A DNA stretch of 64,000 nt from Clostridium sulfidigenes (GTDB lineage: Bacteria; Bacillota; Clostridia; Clostridiales; Clostridiaceae): contig NZ_JPMD01000025.1 in NCBI RefSeq assembly GCF_000732635.1, positions 1 through 64,000 on the forward strand. Reading direction: 5' to 3'. This document shows, piece by piece, positions 20,484 to 30,515 of the stretch. The translations under genes were made by a program, and so were the position numbers. The notes beneath the pieces were generated by a model. That model did no database searches. It had not been told where the DNA came from and was given only the letters and a program-made list of their open reading frames with translations. The stretch's first letter is position 1, and each line of letters starts with the position of its first letter.

Positions 20484-21347
20484 TTAATAATAGGAATCTT
20501 CACCTTTAATAATCTTGTTTAATACAGTTTTGATATCGCTGTAATTATAACCCTTTCTTAAAAGGAAATCCTGTAATTTTTTCTTTATTTTAATTGCATC
20601 CTCTTCTGATTTGCTAAGGCGTTCATATCTTTTCTCTGCAATACTGAGAAGTTCACCCCATTGATTTTCCTTAACCTGATTATAACCATCTGACCTAAAG
20701 TCTTCTATATTTTCTTTTTCCTTAATTTCTAATTTATTTACTACTGATTTAATAGTATCAAAATTATATCCCTTAGATATTAAAAAAGTATTAAGTTTAC
20801 TTTTTATTTTTACTATATTGCCTTCATTTTTACATAGCACCTTAAGTTTTTTTTCTGCTAACTTTAAAGCCACTGTTTCTTCATCCTTAGAAGAAATTTC
20901 ATTTAGTATGTTATTTATCATTTCCTCAGATATACCCTTTTTTATAAGTTTATATCTAATGTTTCCTTTGCCTTCTATTCTAATATTTTGTGTTACAAAA
21001 GCTTTTGCATAATATTCATCATCAATAAATTTATATGCCTTTAGAAATTCTAAAACTCTGTCTATGACACTATCTTCATATTCCTTCTTTTGTAGAAATC
21101 CTCTCACTTGAAACTCACTCTTTAGAGCTCTCTCAATATACTTTAATGCCTTTGTCTTTGCTGTAAGAAAATTATCTTCAACTATAACTTTCTTTAGTTC
21201 TTCAATATTAATTTCTTTTCCCTTAGATAAATTATGATAATATACTAATTCACTGCTACATCCAAAGGCAAATTCACCATTTATAAATATATTGACTCTG
21301 TTATCCTTTTTCTTTTGGGCTTCAATCTTAGTAATTATTTTACTCAC
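20484..21347 (-). CDS. recX: Regulatory protein RecX
   Basis: Modulator of RecA filaments, 287 aa. This is near the longer end for Firmicute RecX. Three-helix RecX repeats are visible (for example FLTAKTKALKYIERALKSEFQVRGFLQKKEYEDSVIDRVLEFLKAYKFIDDEYYAKAFV and LKVLCKNEGNIVKIKSKLNTFLISKGYNFDTIKSVVNKL), plus an extra C-terminal repeat. Start is GTG at 21347 with AAGGAAG upstream. Weakly clustered with the transglutaminase gene (41-bp gap) and the M16 protease gene, all on the minus strand. Confidence 0.88.
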   Translation of the reverse strand: MSKIITKIEAQKKKDNRVNIFINGEFAFGCSSELVYYHNLSKGKEINIEELKKVIVEDNFLTAKTKALKYIERALKSEFQVRGFLQKKEYEDSVIDRVLEFLKAYKFIDDEYYAKAFVTQNIRIEGKGNIRYKLIKKGISEEMINNILNEISSKDEETVALKLAEKKLKVLCKNEGNIVKIKSKLNTFLISKGYNFDTIKSVVNKLEIKEKENIEDFRSDGYNQVKENQWGELLSIAEKRYERLSKSEEDAIKIKKKLQDFLLRKGYNYSDIKTVLNKIIKGEDSYY

Positions 21348-21384
21348 TGTTCTTCCTTCCCATCATCTATAGAAATTTTATACC

Positions 21385-22632
21385 TTACTCCCTATCACAT
21401 AGAAGCACATGAATTGTAGGCTTATTTAGTACCTTCTTAGCTACTTCATATAAATCTTGAGCTACTATATAATTCAAATTCTCCATATCTTCATTAAATT
21501 GATATAAATTATCCTCTTCCATAGCCTGATGTACTACATAATTTCCTAAATCTGTTGAATCCTCTAAAGTAGAAGCTATAGCAGTCTTAAACACCTTTTT
21601 CATTAAATTTATAGTATTACCATCAAATACAATTATTTCCTCTTTAATCTTTTCTATACAATTATTTATGGTTTCTATAGTTGCATCAACATCCTCTGGT
21701 GCTACTGCTGCATAGATATATAAAGTTTTCAAGTTGTTTGTTAAGTCAAGACTTGTATAAATATCATAAGCAAGTCCCCTATCTTCTCTAAGCTCTCTAA
21801 ATAATATAGAATTAGAACTCTCACCAAACTTGTGATTTAATATTCTTAAAGCTAACTCTTCCTTCTTAGTTAGATCATTAAAGGTATATAAATATATTAT
21901 TGTACTCTGCTCCATATTATCTCTATGAGTAATCTTAAATTTGTCTTTATTTTTTTCAAAATTTAAAATAGGCTTATTTACTTCTTTTCTTTTCCACTGA
22001 CTAAAATATTTTTTTACTAACTCTATTACATATTCATGTTCATAAGATGATACCACTGTTATCACTGTATTATTAGAAACATAGTGATTATTATAATATC
22101 TTATCAAATCTTCTCTACTAATTGACTTTACAATCTCTTCTTTTCCTATTACATCAACTTTTAATGGACTATGAGTAAATGCCATATCATTTATTTTTTG
22201 AAAAGATAAATCTTCTACATCATCCTTACCACTTCTTAATTCTGCTAATATTACTCCTCTTTCCTTCTCAATGTGTTCCTCTAAAAAAGTAGGATGTTGA
22301 AGTAAGTCACTAATCAATTCTAAACTTACATCTAATTCTTCGTTTAAAGTAGTAGTATTAAAAACAGTGGACATATAATCTGTATAAGCATTATACTCTC
22401 CACCTAAATTTTCTAAATCACTATTTAATTTTTCATTATCTCTATTTACAGTTCCCTTAAAAAGCATATGCTCTATAAAATGAGATATACCACGTTCTTG
22501 CTTTTCTTCACAAACAGCTCCAACCATAACTCCTATATTTAAAGAAGCTATTTGGGTTTCTTTTTTTATAGTTATTAACCTAAGTCCATTTTCCAAATAT
22601 GTTTCCATTGTATCAAATAAAAATTTTTTCAT
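21385..22632 (-). CDS. M16 family zinc peptidase
   Basis: Pitrilysin/insulinase-family protein, 415 aa. The inverted zinc motif HxxEH is HFIEH (H51, E54, H55), and the downstream glutamate is in ERGVILAELRSGKDD. The second half is the non-catalytic M16 C domain, with LREDRGLAYDIYTSL carrying the conserved R-Y pair. Resembles YmxG/PepR-type processing peptidases, which are cytoplasmic; physiological substrate unknown. Ribosome site AAGGAGAATAT. Confidence 0.9.
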   Translation of the reverse strand: MKKFLFDTMETYLENGLRLITIKKETQIASLNIGVMVGAVCEEKQERGISHFIEHMLFKGTVNRDNEKLNSDLENLGGEYNAYTDYMSTVFNTTTLNEELDVSLELISDLLQHPTFLEEHIEKERGVILAELRSGKDDVEDLSFQKINDMAFTHSPLKVDVIGKEEIVKSISREDLIRYYNNHYVSNNTVITVVSSYEHEYVIELVKKYFSQWKRKEVNKPILNFEKNKDKFKITHRDNMEQSTIIYLYTFNDLTKKEELALRILNHKFGESSNSILFRELREDRGLAYDIYTSLDLTNNLKTLYIYAAVAPEDVDATIETINNCIEKIKEEIIVFDGNTINLMKKVFKTAIASTLEDSTDLGNYVVHQAMEEDNLYQFNEDMENLNYIVAQDLYEVAKKVLNKPTIHVLLCDRE

Positions 22633-22880
22633 ATATTCTCCTTACTTTAAAATATCTATATATAATTATACCTATAATTCTAATTATATCTACACATAAT
22701 ATAATATATGATTTTCTATAAATGTAATAGAGTTTTATATTTCCACCTGCATAATTTTTATTTATTTCATTATACTTAGGGATAAATACTTAGGGATAAA
22801 ATTTCAGTTTACAATTGCTATTATGGATTTACTGTGTTACTATTAGATGTATTTAAAGAAAAAAGAGAAGAGGAATATGA

Positions 22881-24449
22881 ATGATAAAAACTAAATTTGA
22901 AGAACTTGGACTTAAGGATTCCATATTAAAGTCTATAAATGACTTAAACTTTGAAAATCCTAGTGATATACAAGAGAAAAGCATTCCTGTAAGTTTACAA
23001 GGTTACGATATAATAGGTCAAGCGCAAACAGGAACTGGTAAAACCCTTGCCTTCGGAGCACCTATTCTTAGCAACATGGGCCCTAAGGGTGGAGCTATCC
23101 AAACCTTAATATTAGCTCCAACAAGAGAGTTAGCTATTCAGGTTAGCGAAGAACTTTTGAAATTATGCAAGTATGAAAAGTATAAAATCCTACCAATCTA
23201 TGGTGGTCAATCCTTTGATAGACAACTTGCTGCTCTAAAAAGAGGAGTAGATATTGTAGTTGGAACTCCTGGAAGAATATTAGATCACATTAACAGAAGA
23301 ACATTAAAACTTCAAAATGTTAAATTCTTAGTTTTAGACGAAGCTGATGAGATGTTAAACATGGGATTTATTGAGGATATTGAAAGTATCCTATCTAACT
23401 TAAATGAGGAAAGACAAACGCTTTTATTCTCTGCTACAATGCCAAGACCAATAAAAAACCTATCTAAAAATTACATGAAACCTGATGCTCAACATATTGT
23501 AATAGCTAAAAAATCCATGACTGTATCCAAAATACAACAATCATACTTTTTAGTTAACTCATCTAATAAATTTGATTCACTTTGTAGAATTTTAGACGTA
23601 GATAATCCAACTACAACAATAATGTTCTGTAAAACTAAAAAAGGTGTAGATGAATTAGTTGATGCTTTACATGGTAAAGGCTATAGTGTTGAAGGTATGC
23701 ACGGAGATATGAAACAAAGCCAAAGAATGAACACATTAGCTAAATTTAAGAGCGGACAACTACATTTCCTTGTAGCTACTGATGTTGCAGCTCGTGGAAT
23801 TGATGTTGAAGATGTTACTCATGTTATTAACTATGACTTGCCACAAGATATAGAATCTTATGTGCATAGAATAGGAAGAACTGGAAGAGCTAATAAAGAA
23901 GGTATTGCTTATAGCTTTGCTTCAAGAAAAGAAGTTTCTTTTATAAGACAAATAGAAAATCATACTAAAAGTAAAATAGTAAAAAAAGACATTCCTACTT
24001 TAGCTGATATATTCTCTGCTAAATCTGGAAGTTTAATAGAAAACATTGGGAATGTATTACAAGAAGACTCATACAACACATTCTTACCTATGGCTAAAGA
24101 ACTAATAAATGAGTATGGTGCTGAAGATGTTACTGCTTCTTTACTTAAACTAATGTTTGATAAAGAATTAAATTGTAACTATGCTGAAGAGTCTGTAGAT
24201 GTAGATGATACAACAAGATTATTCTTATCTATAGGAAAGCTCGACAAGGCCAGAGCTAAAGATGTTATTGAATTTTTAGATAACACTGCCGGTGTTAAAG
24301 GTAAAGAAATTGGAAGAATTGATATCCTTGATAAGTTCTCCTTTGTTGATGTACCTAGCAATCTTGTAAATATAATATTAGAGAATTCTAAAGGAAAAAT
24401 GTTTGGTAAAAGAAAAGTAAACATTGAAATATCTAATAAAAGAAAATAG
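22881..24449 (+). CDS. DEAD-box RNA helicase with DbpA-type RNA-binding domain
   Basis: 522 aa. Helicase motifs in order: Q motif (FENPSDIQEKSIP), AQTGTGKT, PTRELAIQV, GTPGR, VLDEADEM, SAT, RGIDVEDV, HRIGRTGR. The C-terminal about 75 residues (ARAKDVIEFLDNTAGVKGKEIGRIDILDKFSFVDVPSNLV) form the DbpA RNA-binding RRM that in DbpA/YxiN recognises 23S rRNA hairpin 92. It is probably a ribosome-assembly or cold-adaptation helicase. Ribosome site AGAGAAGAGGAATATGA. Confidence 0.92.
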   Translation: MIKTKFEELGLKDSILKSINDLNFENPSDIQEKSIPVSLQGYDIIGQAQTGTGKTLAFGAPILSNMGPKGGAIQTLILAPTRELAIQVSEELLKLCKYEKYKILPIYGGQSFDRQLAALKRGVDIVVGTPGRILDHINRRTLKLQNVKFLVLDEADEMLNMGFIEDIESILSNLNEERQTLLFSATMPRPIKNLSKNYMKPDAQHIVIAKKSMTVSKIQQSYFLVNSSNKFDSLCRILDVDNPTTTIMFCKTKKGVDELVDALHGKGYSVEGMHGDMKQSQRMNTLAKFKSGQLHFLVATDVAARGIDVEDVTHVINYDLPQDIESYVHRIGRTGRANKEGIAYSFASRKEVSFIRQIENHTKSKIVKKDIPTLADIFSAKSGSLIENIGNVLQEDSYNTFLPMAKELINEYGAEDVTASLLKLMFDKELNCNYAEESVDVDDTTRLFLSIGKLDKARAKDVIEFLDNTAGVKGKEIGRIDILDKFSFVDVPSNLVNIILENSKGKMFGKRKVNIEISNKRK

Positions 24450-24470
24450 ATTTACATCTAATATATAGCC

Positions 24471-24502
24471 AAAATGCGGTATTTTACATAATACTGCATT
24501 TT
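24471..24502 (+). terminator. Terminator of the helicase gene
   Basis: 13-bp stem with one G-U pair (24471-24483 with 24490-24502), followed by TTTTATTTTTT. Confidence 0.85.
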
Positions 24503-24581
24503 TTATTTTTTGCTAAATCTTGTATACCTATAGAAAATATAATGTTAAAATATAGTAAATAATATTTTAAAAGGAGGATAT

Positions 24582-26024
24582 ATGAAGATTTTAAATAAAA
24601 TTCTATTAATAGTATTATTAATTTTCTGTGTTGTTCTAAGTGGTTGTAATAACAATAATAAATATGAAGAAGCCTCCTCTTTCACTGATGGCCTAGCAGC
24701 AGTTAAACTTAGAGGCCTCTGGGGATTTATTGATACAGAAGAAAATCTAGTTATAACTCCAACCTATGACGAAGCACATTCATTTTATAACAATATAGCC
24801 CCTGTAAAAAAAGATGGATTTTGGGGTGCTATTGATAAAAAAAATAATGTGATAATTCCTTTTGATTATGAAGAAGCTACTATTGAATCTGATACTCTCA
24901 TTTCTGTTAAAAAGAACAGTAAGTATGGTTGTATAGACTTTAAAAACAATATAGTAGTTGATTTCGTATCTGAAACCCCCATTTCAATATATAATTGTGG
25001 AGAGGAAAATATAGCCATTATAACAGAAAACAATTACCAAGGCTTTATAGCTTTAAATACTAATTTAAAGGTAGAGCCCAAGTATACTGCCATAATGCCT
25101 AACAATTCTATAGTTCATCTTGAAAGTAACGGAAAATTTGGTTTTGTAAATCTAGAAAGTAAAACTATAGTAGAACCTAAATATTCTTATTACTTAAGCT
25201 TCAATGATGATTTAGCTCCTGTAGATATAGATGGAAAGTTTGGTTATATAAATACTAACGATAAAATGATAATTAAACCTATTTACGATAGGGCTGATTT
25301 ATTTATTAATGGACTAGCTACAGTATATCTTGATGGTAAGACTGGATGTATAGACAAGAATGGTGATGTTGTCATTCCATTTAAATATGATTATATAAAC
25401 TCCTTTTGGGAAAGTGATGTTTTGCTAGCTTCCTTAGACAACAAGGTTGCTCTTATGAATGCTAAAGGAGAATTGCTCTTTGAACCTAAGTTTGAACATA
25501 TTGAATTAGGTTCTGAAGATGATATGTTTGCTGCTAGCTATGTAGATGAAGATGGTAACCGTAAGAATGTATTTATAAATAAACAAGGTGAAATTATACT
25601 TAACACAGACTATACTGAAATTTATCCATTCTATGATGGCTTTGCTACCGTTTATAAGTCAAGCAAATGTGGTATCTTAGCTTCTAATGGAATTGAGGTA
25701 GTTCCTCCTATTTATGATGAGGTTTATAATATTGATTCATCTAGAAATATATTTCAAGTATGCCTAAATGGTAAATGGGGTCTTATAGATAAAACCCAAA
25801 AGGAAATTTTAAAATGCGAATATGATATTATTAACCCCTACACTGAAAATATATTTTTAGTAAGTAAAGATAATAAATGGGGTCTTTTTAACAAATTCTC
25901 TAATAAATTTACAGATATCATATATGATGAAATTATTCCTTCTTTTGGGGATACAGCTCCTATATCTGTAAAATTAGATAACCAATGGTTTTATATTGAT
26001 GAAGCTGGTAATAAACTAAAGTAA
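24582..26024 (+). CDS. WG-repeat lipoprotein
   Basis: 480 aa. A lipoprotein signal with lipobox LSGC (Cys near residue 22) is followed by about a dozen WG repeats, each ending in a [WYF]G-x-[IV][DN] turn (WGFID, WGAID, YGCID, FGFVN, FGYIN, TGCID, WGLID, WGLFN, WFYID). Such proteins sit on the outer membrane face, and their function is unknown; a solenoid for protein binding is likely. Ribosome site AAAGGAGGATAT. Confidence 0.87.
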   Translation: MKILNKILLIVLLIFCVVLSGCNNNNKYEEASSFTDGLAAVKLRGLWGFIDTEENLVITPTYDEAHSFYNNIAPVKKDGFWGAIDKKNNVIIPFDYEEATIESDTLISVKKNSKYGCIDFKNNIVVDFVSETPISIYNCGEENIAIITENNYQGFIALNTNLKVEPKYTAIMPNNSIVHLESNGKFGFVNLESKTIVEPKYSYYLSFNDDLAPVDIDGKFGYINTNDKMIIKPIYDRADLFINGLATVYLDGKTGCIDKNGDVVIPFKYDYINSFWESDVLLASLDNKVALMNAKGELLFEPKFEHIELGSEDDMFAASYVDEDGNRKNVFINKQGEIILNTDYTEIYPFYDGFATVYKSSKCGILASNGIEVVPPIYDEVYNIDSSRNIFQVCLNGKWGLIDKTQKEILKCEYDIINPYTENIFLVSKDNKWGLFNKFSNKFTDIIYDEIIPSFGDTAPISVKLDNQWFYIDEAGNKLK

Positions 26025-26091
26025 CTTTTAAATCATAGTTATATGAGTTATTTTATAATTACACTAATCCTTTAAAGAATATATCAGTTTT

Positions 26092-26129
26092 AAAGGATGC
26101 ATGATGGATATATTTATTATGCATCCTTT
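26092..26129. terminator. Bidirectional terminator overlapping the end of the TetR gene
   Basis: 11-bp perfect stem (26092-26102 with 26119-26129) with a 16-nt loop between convergent genes. The right arm lies within the last codons of the TetR-type gene. Confidence 0.75.
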
Positions 26130-26683
26130 TCATATCTCTCTAAAGCTCTCATAAAGTTACCCTCTACTAATTCACTTAACTTTTCAATAATCTTATGAGA
26201 ATCTTCCTTCATTCCACCATTCATCCACTGAATTACCAAACCTGTAAATGCTAAAGTATAAAAATTTGCAATAAACTTTTTATTGTCTTCTGTAGCTCTC
26301 ATATTCTGAGAAACTTCATTAACTACTCCAATAATTAAATCATAAGTAACTGTGTAAAGATATGAATCTAGGTGATTCTTTCCTAAAGAATTTAAAGTAT
26401 TCATGCAAAATCTTCTATTGCTTTCTATATAGTTGAAAATCTTTTGAAATCCGTCAGTCCAGGTGTTATAACTTCTGTATTGTGATATGCTTTCTACGGC
26501 TTCTGTTTCATAAATCCATTCCAGTAGATTGTATATATCTTGAAAATGATAGTAAAATGTTTGTCTATTTAATCCACAGTTATTAACTATCTCTTTAACA
26601 GATATCTTATTTAAAGGTATAGAATTCATTAATTCCTTCAAAGATTTAGCTAATGCTTTTTTTGTTATTATTGAATTTGACAT
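26117..26683 (-). CDS. TetR/AcrR family regulator (DhaS-like)
   Basis: 188 aa. The N-terminal HTH is IPLNKISVKEIVNNCGLNRQTFYYHFQDIYNLL, followed by a ligand/dimer domain with a TetR_C_8-like pattern as in DhaS-type regulators. The target is unknown. The next gene on the same strand is the ferredoxin-type protein at 26881, transcribed toward it, so autoregulation or control of that gene are both possible. Ribosome site GGGAGGAAAT. Confidence 0.87.
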   Translation of the reverse strand: MSNSIITKKALAKSLKELMNSIPLNKISVKEIVNNCGLNRQTFYYHFQDIYNLLEWIYETEAVESISQYRSYNTWTDGFQKIFNYIESNRRFCMNTLNSLGKNHLDSYLYTVTYDLIIGVVNEVSQNMRATEDNKKFIANFYTLAFTGLVIQWMNGGMKEDSHKIIEKLSELVEGNFMRALERYEKDA

Positions 26684-26880
26684 AGGTACTTATTTCCTCC
26701 CATGGATTTTTTCATCTTTACATTTACTATACATTATATTATCCTTTTAATCCATTAATTTTCTATTGCCCATCTTTAAAATTTGTAAATATTTACACAT
26801 CAATAAAAGCTATCTATAAATTAGTTAAATCTATTAAGTTAACCGATTTATAAATAGCTCCACACTTAAAATATATTCAA

Positions 26881-27645
26881 TTATCCCTCTATTATATCGC
26901 CATTAGTTCCAATGATTACTTCTTTATAAGGAACTATTATTTGTGCTTGAAGCATGGCACTTTTAACTGAAGCTACTATTCCTGAGCAGCATGGCACTTC
27001 CATTCTAACTACAGTTATACTCTTTATATTGTTCTTCTTAAGTATTTCAGTTAATTTATTCTTATAATGTTCATTGTCATCAAGTTTTGGACATCCTATT
27101 ACTGTAACTTTACCATTCATAAAATCTCTATGGAAATTTCCATAAGCATAAGCTGTACAATCTGCTGCTACTAACAAGTTAGCATCCTTTAGATATGGGG
27201 CACTAGTATTTATTAAGTTCAATTGTACCGGCCATTGCATAAGCTCAGAGTTGTTTTCATTAGTATTCTCTCTTTTTTTAGGCATAGTTTCCATCGTGAT
27301 TATTGGTTTTCTTTCAATAGTTTTAGCCATTGTCCCAGGACATCCACATGGCAACTTTTCTTCCCCACCAACGTTTATGTGTTTAATCTCTTTAGACTTA
27401 TTATCCAATTCTAAAATTCTTGCCTTTACCGCATCATCATCATATTCATCTGCTTCTCTTTCTATAATCTCTATAGCTGCTGTAGGACAATTAGGTAAGC
27501 AATCACCTAATCCATCACAATATATATCACTAACAAGCTTTGCCTTTCCATTGACTAGTTCTATAGCTTTTTCATGACAAGCCGTAACACATAATCCGCA
27601 GCCATTACACTTTTCCTCATGGATCTTAATTATTTTTCTCTTCAT
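26881..27645 (-). CDS. 4Fe-4S ferredoxin-domain protein
   Basis: 254 aa. The N-terminus holds a ferredoxin-like pair: CNGCGLCVTAC binds a cluster canonically, while the second, CDGLGDCLPNC, has altered spacing (CxxxxxCxxxC). The C-terminal about 160 residues contain further cysteines (LPCGCPGTM, AADCTAY, VIGCPKL, VPCCSG), suggesting another metal or cluster site. This domain pairing is common in strict anaerobes. Electron transfer is a safe inference; partner and substrate unknown. Ribosome site AGGAGGATTTGTT. Confidence 0.82.
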   Translation of the reverse strand: MKRKIIKIHEEKCNGCGLCVTACHEKAIELVNGKAKLVSDIYCDGLGDCLPNCPTAAIEIIEREADEYDDDAVKARILELDNKSKEIKHINVGGEEKLPCGCPGTMAKTIERKPIITMETMPKKRENTNENNSELMQWPVQLNLINTSAPYLKDANLLVAADCTAYAYGNFHRDFMNGKVTVIGCPKLDDNEHYKNKLTEILKKNNIKSITVVRMEVPCCSGIVASVKSAMLQAQIIVPYKEVIIGTNGDIIEG

Positions 27646-27831
27646 AACAAATCCTCCTAAACCTATTATTTAATCTAATTTATCATATTTCTCAAAATTA
27701 TATTTTTTATCACACTTATCTTTTGTTTAATTTCAACACCAAATTTAAATTAAACTATATTTAATATAGCTTAATTATAACTAGATTTCTATAATAGGTC
27801 TGTAACTTTTGTTACGCAACTAAATTTTTAT

Positions 27832-29022
27832 TTATCTTACTAATTTTCTTGTTAAGGTACCTATTCCAACCCCCATCATAATTACTCCAACTATCATCTC
27901 AGTATTAGCTACTATAAAAGAAGCCGGTATTGGCGTTTCATTATCAGATCCTAGTCCTGTAAATACCTCAACACTTATATTTATACATTGATTTACTTGA
28001 CTTAGAAATTCATTGAAGCTTTTTGGTAAACCTATACCCCACCAGTAACTAATTATTTGGCTTTGTGATGAATATCCCAAAGTCAAATACATAGTTGCAA
28101 AAATTAGTATTAAAACTAAAGAGGTTATTAATGGATATAATATTCGTTCTCCATACCCACAGGTAAACCAATAAATATAAGATATTGTTTTGGGTAATAG
28201 CTTTTTCAAACTCTTTCTTTGCATATTCTTACAAAGATAATAGTATTCTCCAAAGTTGTTCTTCAAATTATTTTCATTATATTTATCAGCAATGGTTTCA
28301 TATACTTCATATATCCCTTCATATTCATCCTTAGTTTTTTTCTTTGGCTGAATTTTATCAAAAAAAGTTTTTGGATCTAGTTTGCTTTTTAACTTATCAT
28401 TAAATTCTAAATCCTCAATGTAAGTTGATATTATTTTTCCTCCTGATAAGTCCACATCCATTAAATTAATTCTTTTCATATAAGAATTTATAATTATAGC
28501 ATTAGACATATCTGTAAGTTCAAAAGATGTATCTTTAAGTTCACATTCATCAATTATTAAATAAGTGATATTAGAGCTTAAAAACTTACAGTATAATTTA
28601 CATTTTTCAAAACTGCAGGATAGATTATCCTTTTTATTTAGTGATGGTACATTATTAATTTCTTCTAAAATCATAGTACAATTCTCAAAAATTACTCCTC
28701 CACCCCCAAAGTCACATTCTATGAACCTACATGCAACAAATGTGCAATTTTTAAATTTTATATTATAAAATTTACACTTTATAAACTCAGTACATACGAT
28801 ATTTTTATCAGTAATCTCTAAAAAATCCCCCTCATTTTCAGTTTTAGAATTATTTATAGTTCTATCTTTAATGATTCTAAAACTATACTTTTCATCTGGT
28901 TGGATACTAATTTTGTTCTTATTATTTTTTATTTCACTAAATAGTTCCTTATTATTTTCTATTCTTTTATATAGCTCTTCCTTTCCCTTAAACACTTCTT
29001 CTTTAAAGTTTATATAAGGCAT
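27832..29022 (-). CDS. Pentapeptide-repeat-like protein fused to a K+-channel-like pore
   Basis: 396 aa. Residues about 60-215 form a right-handed beta-helix-like repeat region (FIKCKFYNIKFKNCTFVACRFIECDF, LYCKFLSSNITYLIIDECELKDTSF). Residues about 280-396 hold two membrane spans around a pore loop: ERILYPLITSLVLILIFATMYL, then EVFTGLGSD (filter position, residues 355-360) and EMIVGVIMMGVGIGTLTRKL. The order span-pore-span-TRK is that of 2TM ion channels (Ion_trans_2), but TVGYGD has become TGLGSD. Membrane-bound; ion specificity unknown. Confidence 0.8.
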   Translation of the reverse strand: MPYINFKEEVFKGKEELYKRIENNKELFSEIKNNKNKISIQPDEKYSFRIIKDRTINNSKTENEGDFLEITDKNIVCTEFIKCKFYNIKFKNCTFVACRFIECDFGGGGVIFENCTMILEEINNVPSLNKKDNLSCSFEKCKLYCKFLSSNITYLIIDECELKDTSFELTDMSNAIIINSYMKRINLMDVDLSGGKIISTYIEDLEFNDKLKSKLDPKTFFDKIQPKKKTKDEYEGIYEVYETIADKYNENNLKNNFGEYYYLCKNMQRKSLKKLLPKTISYIYWFTCGYGERILYPLITSLVLILIFATMYLTLGYSSQSQIISYWWGIGLPKSFNEFLSQVNQCINISVEVFTGLGSDNETPIPASFIVANTEMIVGVIMMGVGIGTLTRKLVR

Positions 29023-29105
29023 AAAAGTCCTCTCCTTTAAATATCTACTACTTTTTATACTAATACACTTAGTATGATACCTTTATATAAGAATTACTCC
29101 TACCT

Positions 29106-30338
29106 TTATTTTAGTGTTTTTTTCTTTTCTGTAAATTTAGATATTACCATGGTACAAACCGTGTTACCTGCAGAATTTAATAAGGTTGCGGGCGCATCAA
29201 TTATAGTTGCAATAACTAACATTATTGCTAAAGCCTCTGGAGGAAATCCAAATATACTTAAAATTAGCATCTCACCAATGGAACCACCTACTGGTATAGC
29301 ACCAACAACAGCTCCTACTAGTAAACCCACCATGAAAATAATAGTTAAGGTTCCCAAGCTATTAATGTCTCTTCCGAATATAGCAAATAAAAACATTATC
29401 TTATATATTCCACCTATCACTGAACCATCCTTATGGATATTTACACCTAAAGGCATAACTATATTAGCTAAGGAACTAGATACTCCCATATTTTTAGCTG
29501 CCTGAATATTTACTGGAATACAGGCTGCACTAGAACAAGTAGCTAATGCTGTCACTGATGGTCCTGTGGAATTTTTCCAGAAAACTTTTATGCCATCTTT
29601 TCCCCCTGCTATATAAGCATAAAGAGTAAAGAATATAATAAAATATACTATAGATACTATCAAATATAGTACAAATACCTTTGCATATCCACTTAATATT
29701 TGACTTCCTAATTGACCAACTACGTTGGCAAAATATGCTGCTAATCCTATTGGAGCATAATACATTATTATATTTATCACCTTATTTACTACTATAGCCC
29801 CACTACTTAAAAAATTAGAAAACTCCTTTCCTTCTTCTTTTGCTAACATAGTTCCAAAACCTATAAGCATAGAAAATATTATAAGTGCCAATAGGTTACT
29901 TCTAGATAACAACTGTGAAAAATCACCTACAGTAATACTAGAAACTATTTTTTCTAAAAATCCTACTTGCTCCCTAGTTACAACTTGAGCACTATTCATT
30001 AACTCTATAAACATAGACGAATTTAATCCCTGTGCAGGATTAAAAATTTTGAAACTAGTTACCCCTATTACTCCTGATATAATAGCCGTACATGCAAATA
30101 CTACTATGGTAATCCCAAGTATCTTTCCTAATTTTTTTGAGCTATCCATATTAGCAATAGCCGATGAAATACTAAAGAATACTAATGGTATCAGTATTGT
30201 AAATATTAAATTTAGAAATATTGTTCCCAGTGGGGCAAAAATACTTGCCCTTTCTCCCATGATCAACCCTATAACTCCACCTATAATAACTGAAATTATT
30301 AAAAATATCGAGGACTTATAATTTTTTAAAATCTCCAT
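29106..30338 (-). CDS. Dicarboxylate/amino acid:cation symporter (DAACS family)
   Basis: 410 aa, glutamate-transporter-fold secondary carrier with eight membrane spans and two re-entrant loops. The HP1 serine-rich loop is TALATCSSAACIPVN and the substrate/cation motifs are NIVMPLGVNIHKDGSVIGG and VGGSIGEMLILSIFG. It imports glutamate, aspartate, serine/threonine or a C4-dicarboxylate with Na+ or H+; the exact substrate is unresolved. An AraC regulator gene is divergent from it 178 bp away and may control it. Ribosome site AAGGAGAAGGAAAA. Confidence 0.9.
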   Translation of the reverse strand: MEILKNYKSSIFLIISVIIGGVIGLIMGERASIFAPLGTIFLNLIFTILIPLVFFSISSAIANMDSSKKLGKILGITIVVFACTAIISGVIGVTSFKIFNPAQGLNSSMFIELMNSAQVVTREQVGFLEKIVSSITVGDFSQLLSRSNLLALIIFSMLIGFGTMLAKEEGKEFSNFLSSGAIVVNKVINIIMYYAPIGLAAYFANVVGQLGSQILSGYAKVFVLYLIVSIVYFIIFFTLYAYIAGGKDGIKVFWKNSTGPSVTALATCSSAACIPVNIQAAKNMGVSSSLANIVMPLGVNIHKDGSVIGGIYKIMFLFAIFGRDINSLGTLTIIFMVGLLVGAVVGAIPVGGSIGEMLILSIFGFPPEALAIMLVIATIIDAPATLLNSAGNTVCTMVISKFTEKKKTLK

Positions 30339-30515
30339 TTTTCCTTCTCCTTAAATAAAATAATATAATTAGTAATTTAATTCTCATATATGTTATAATC
30401 TTATTATATTCAACACTATGTACAATAAATATTGAATATACTGTTTAAAACATTGCAAAAACTGCTTTTTTAATAATATTATAAATGAAGTATATTTAGT
30501 TTTGGAGGTATCTTT

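Noticed and set aside
29074-29505. 143-codon plus-strand frame over the symporter gene end
   Set aside because: Antisense shadow of conserved membrane spans; lacks a ribosome site.
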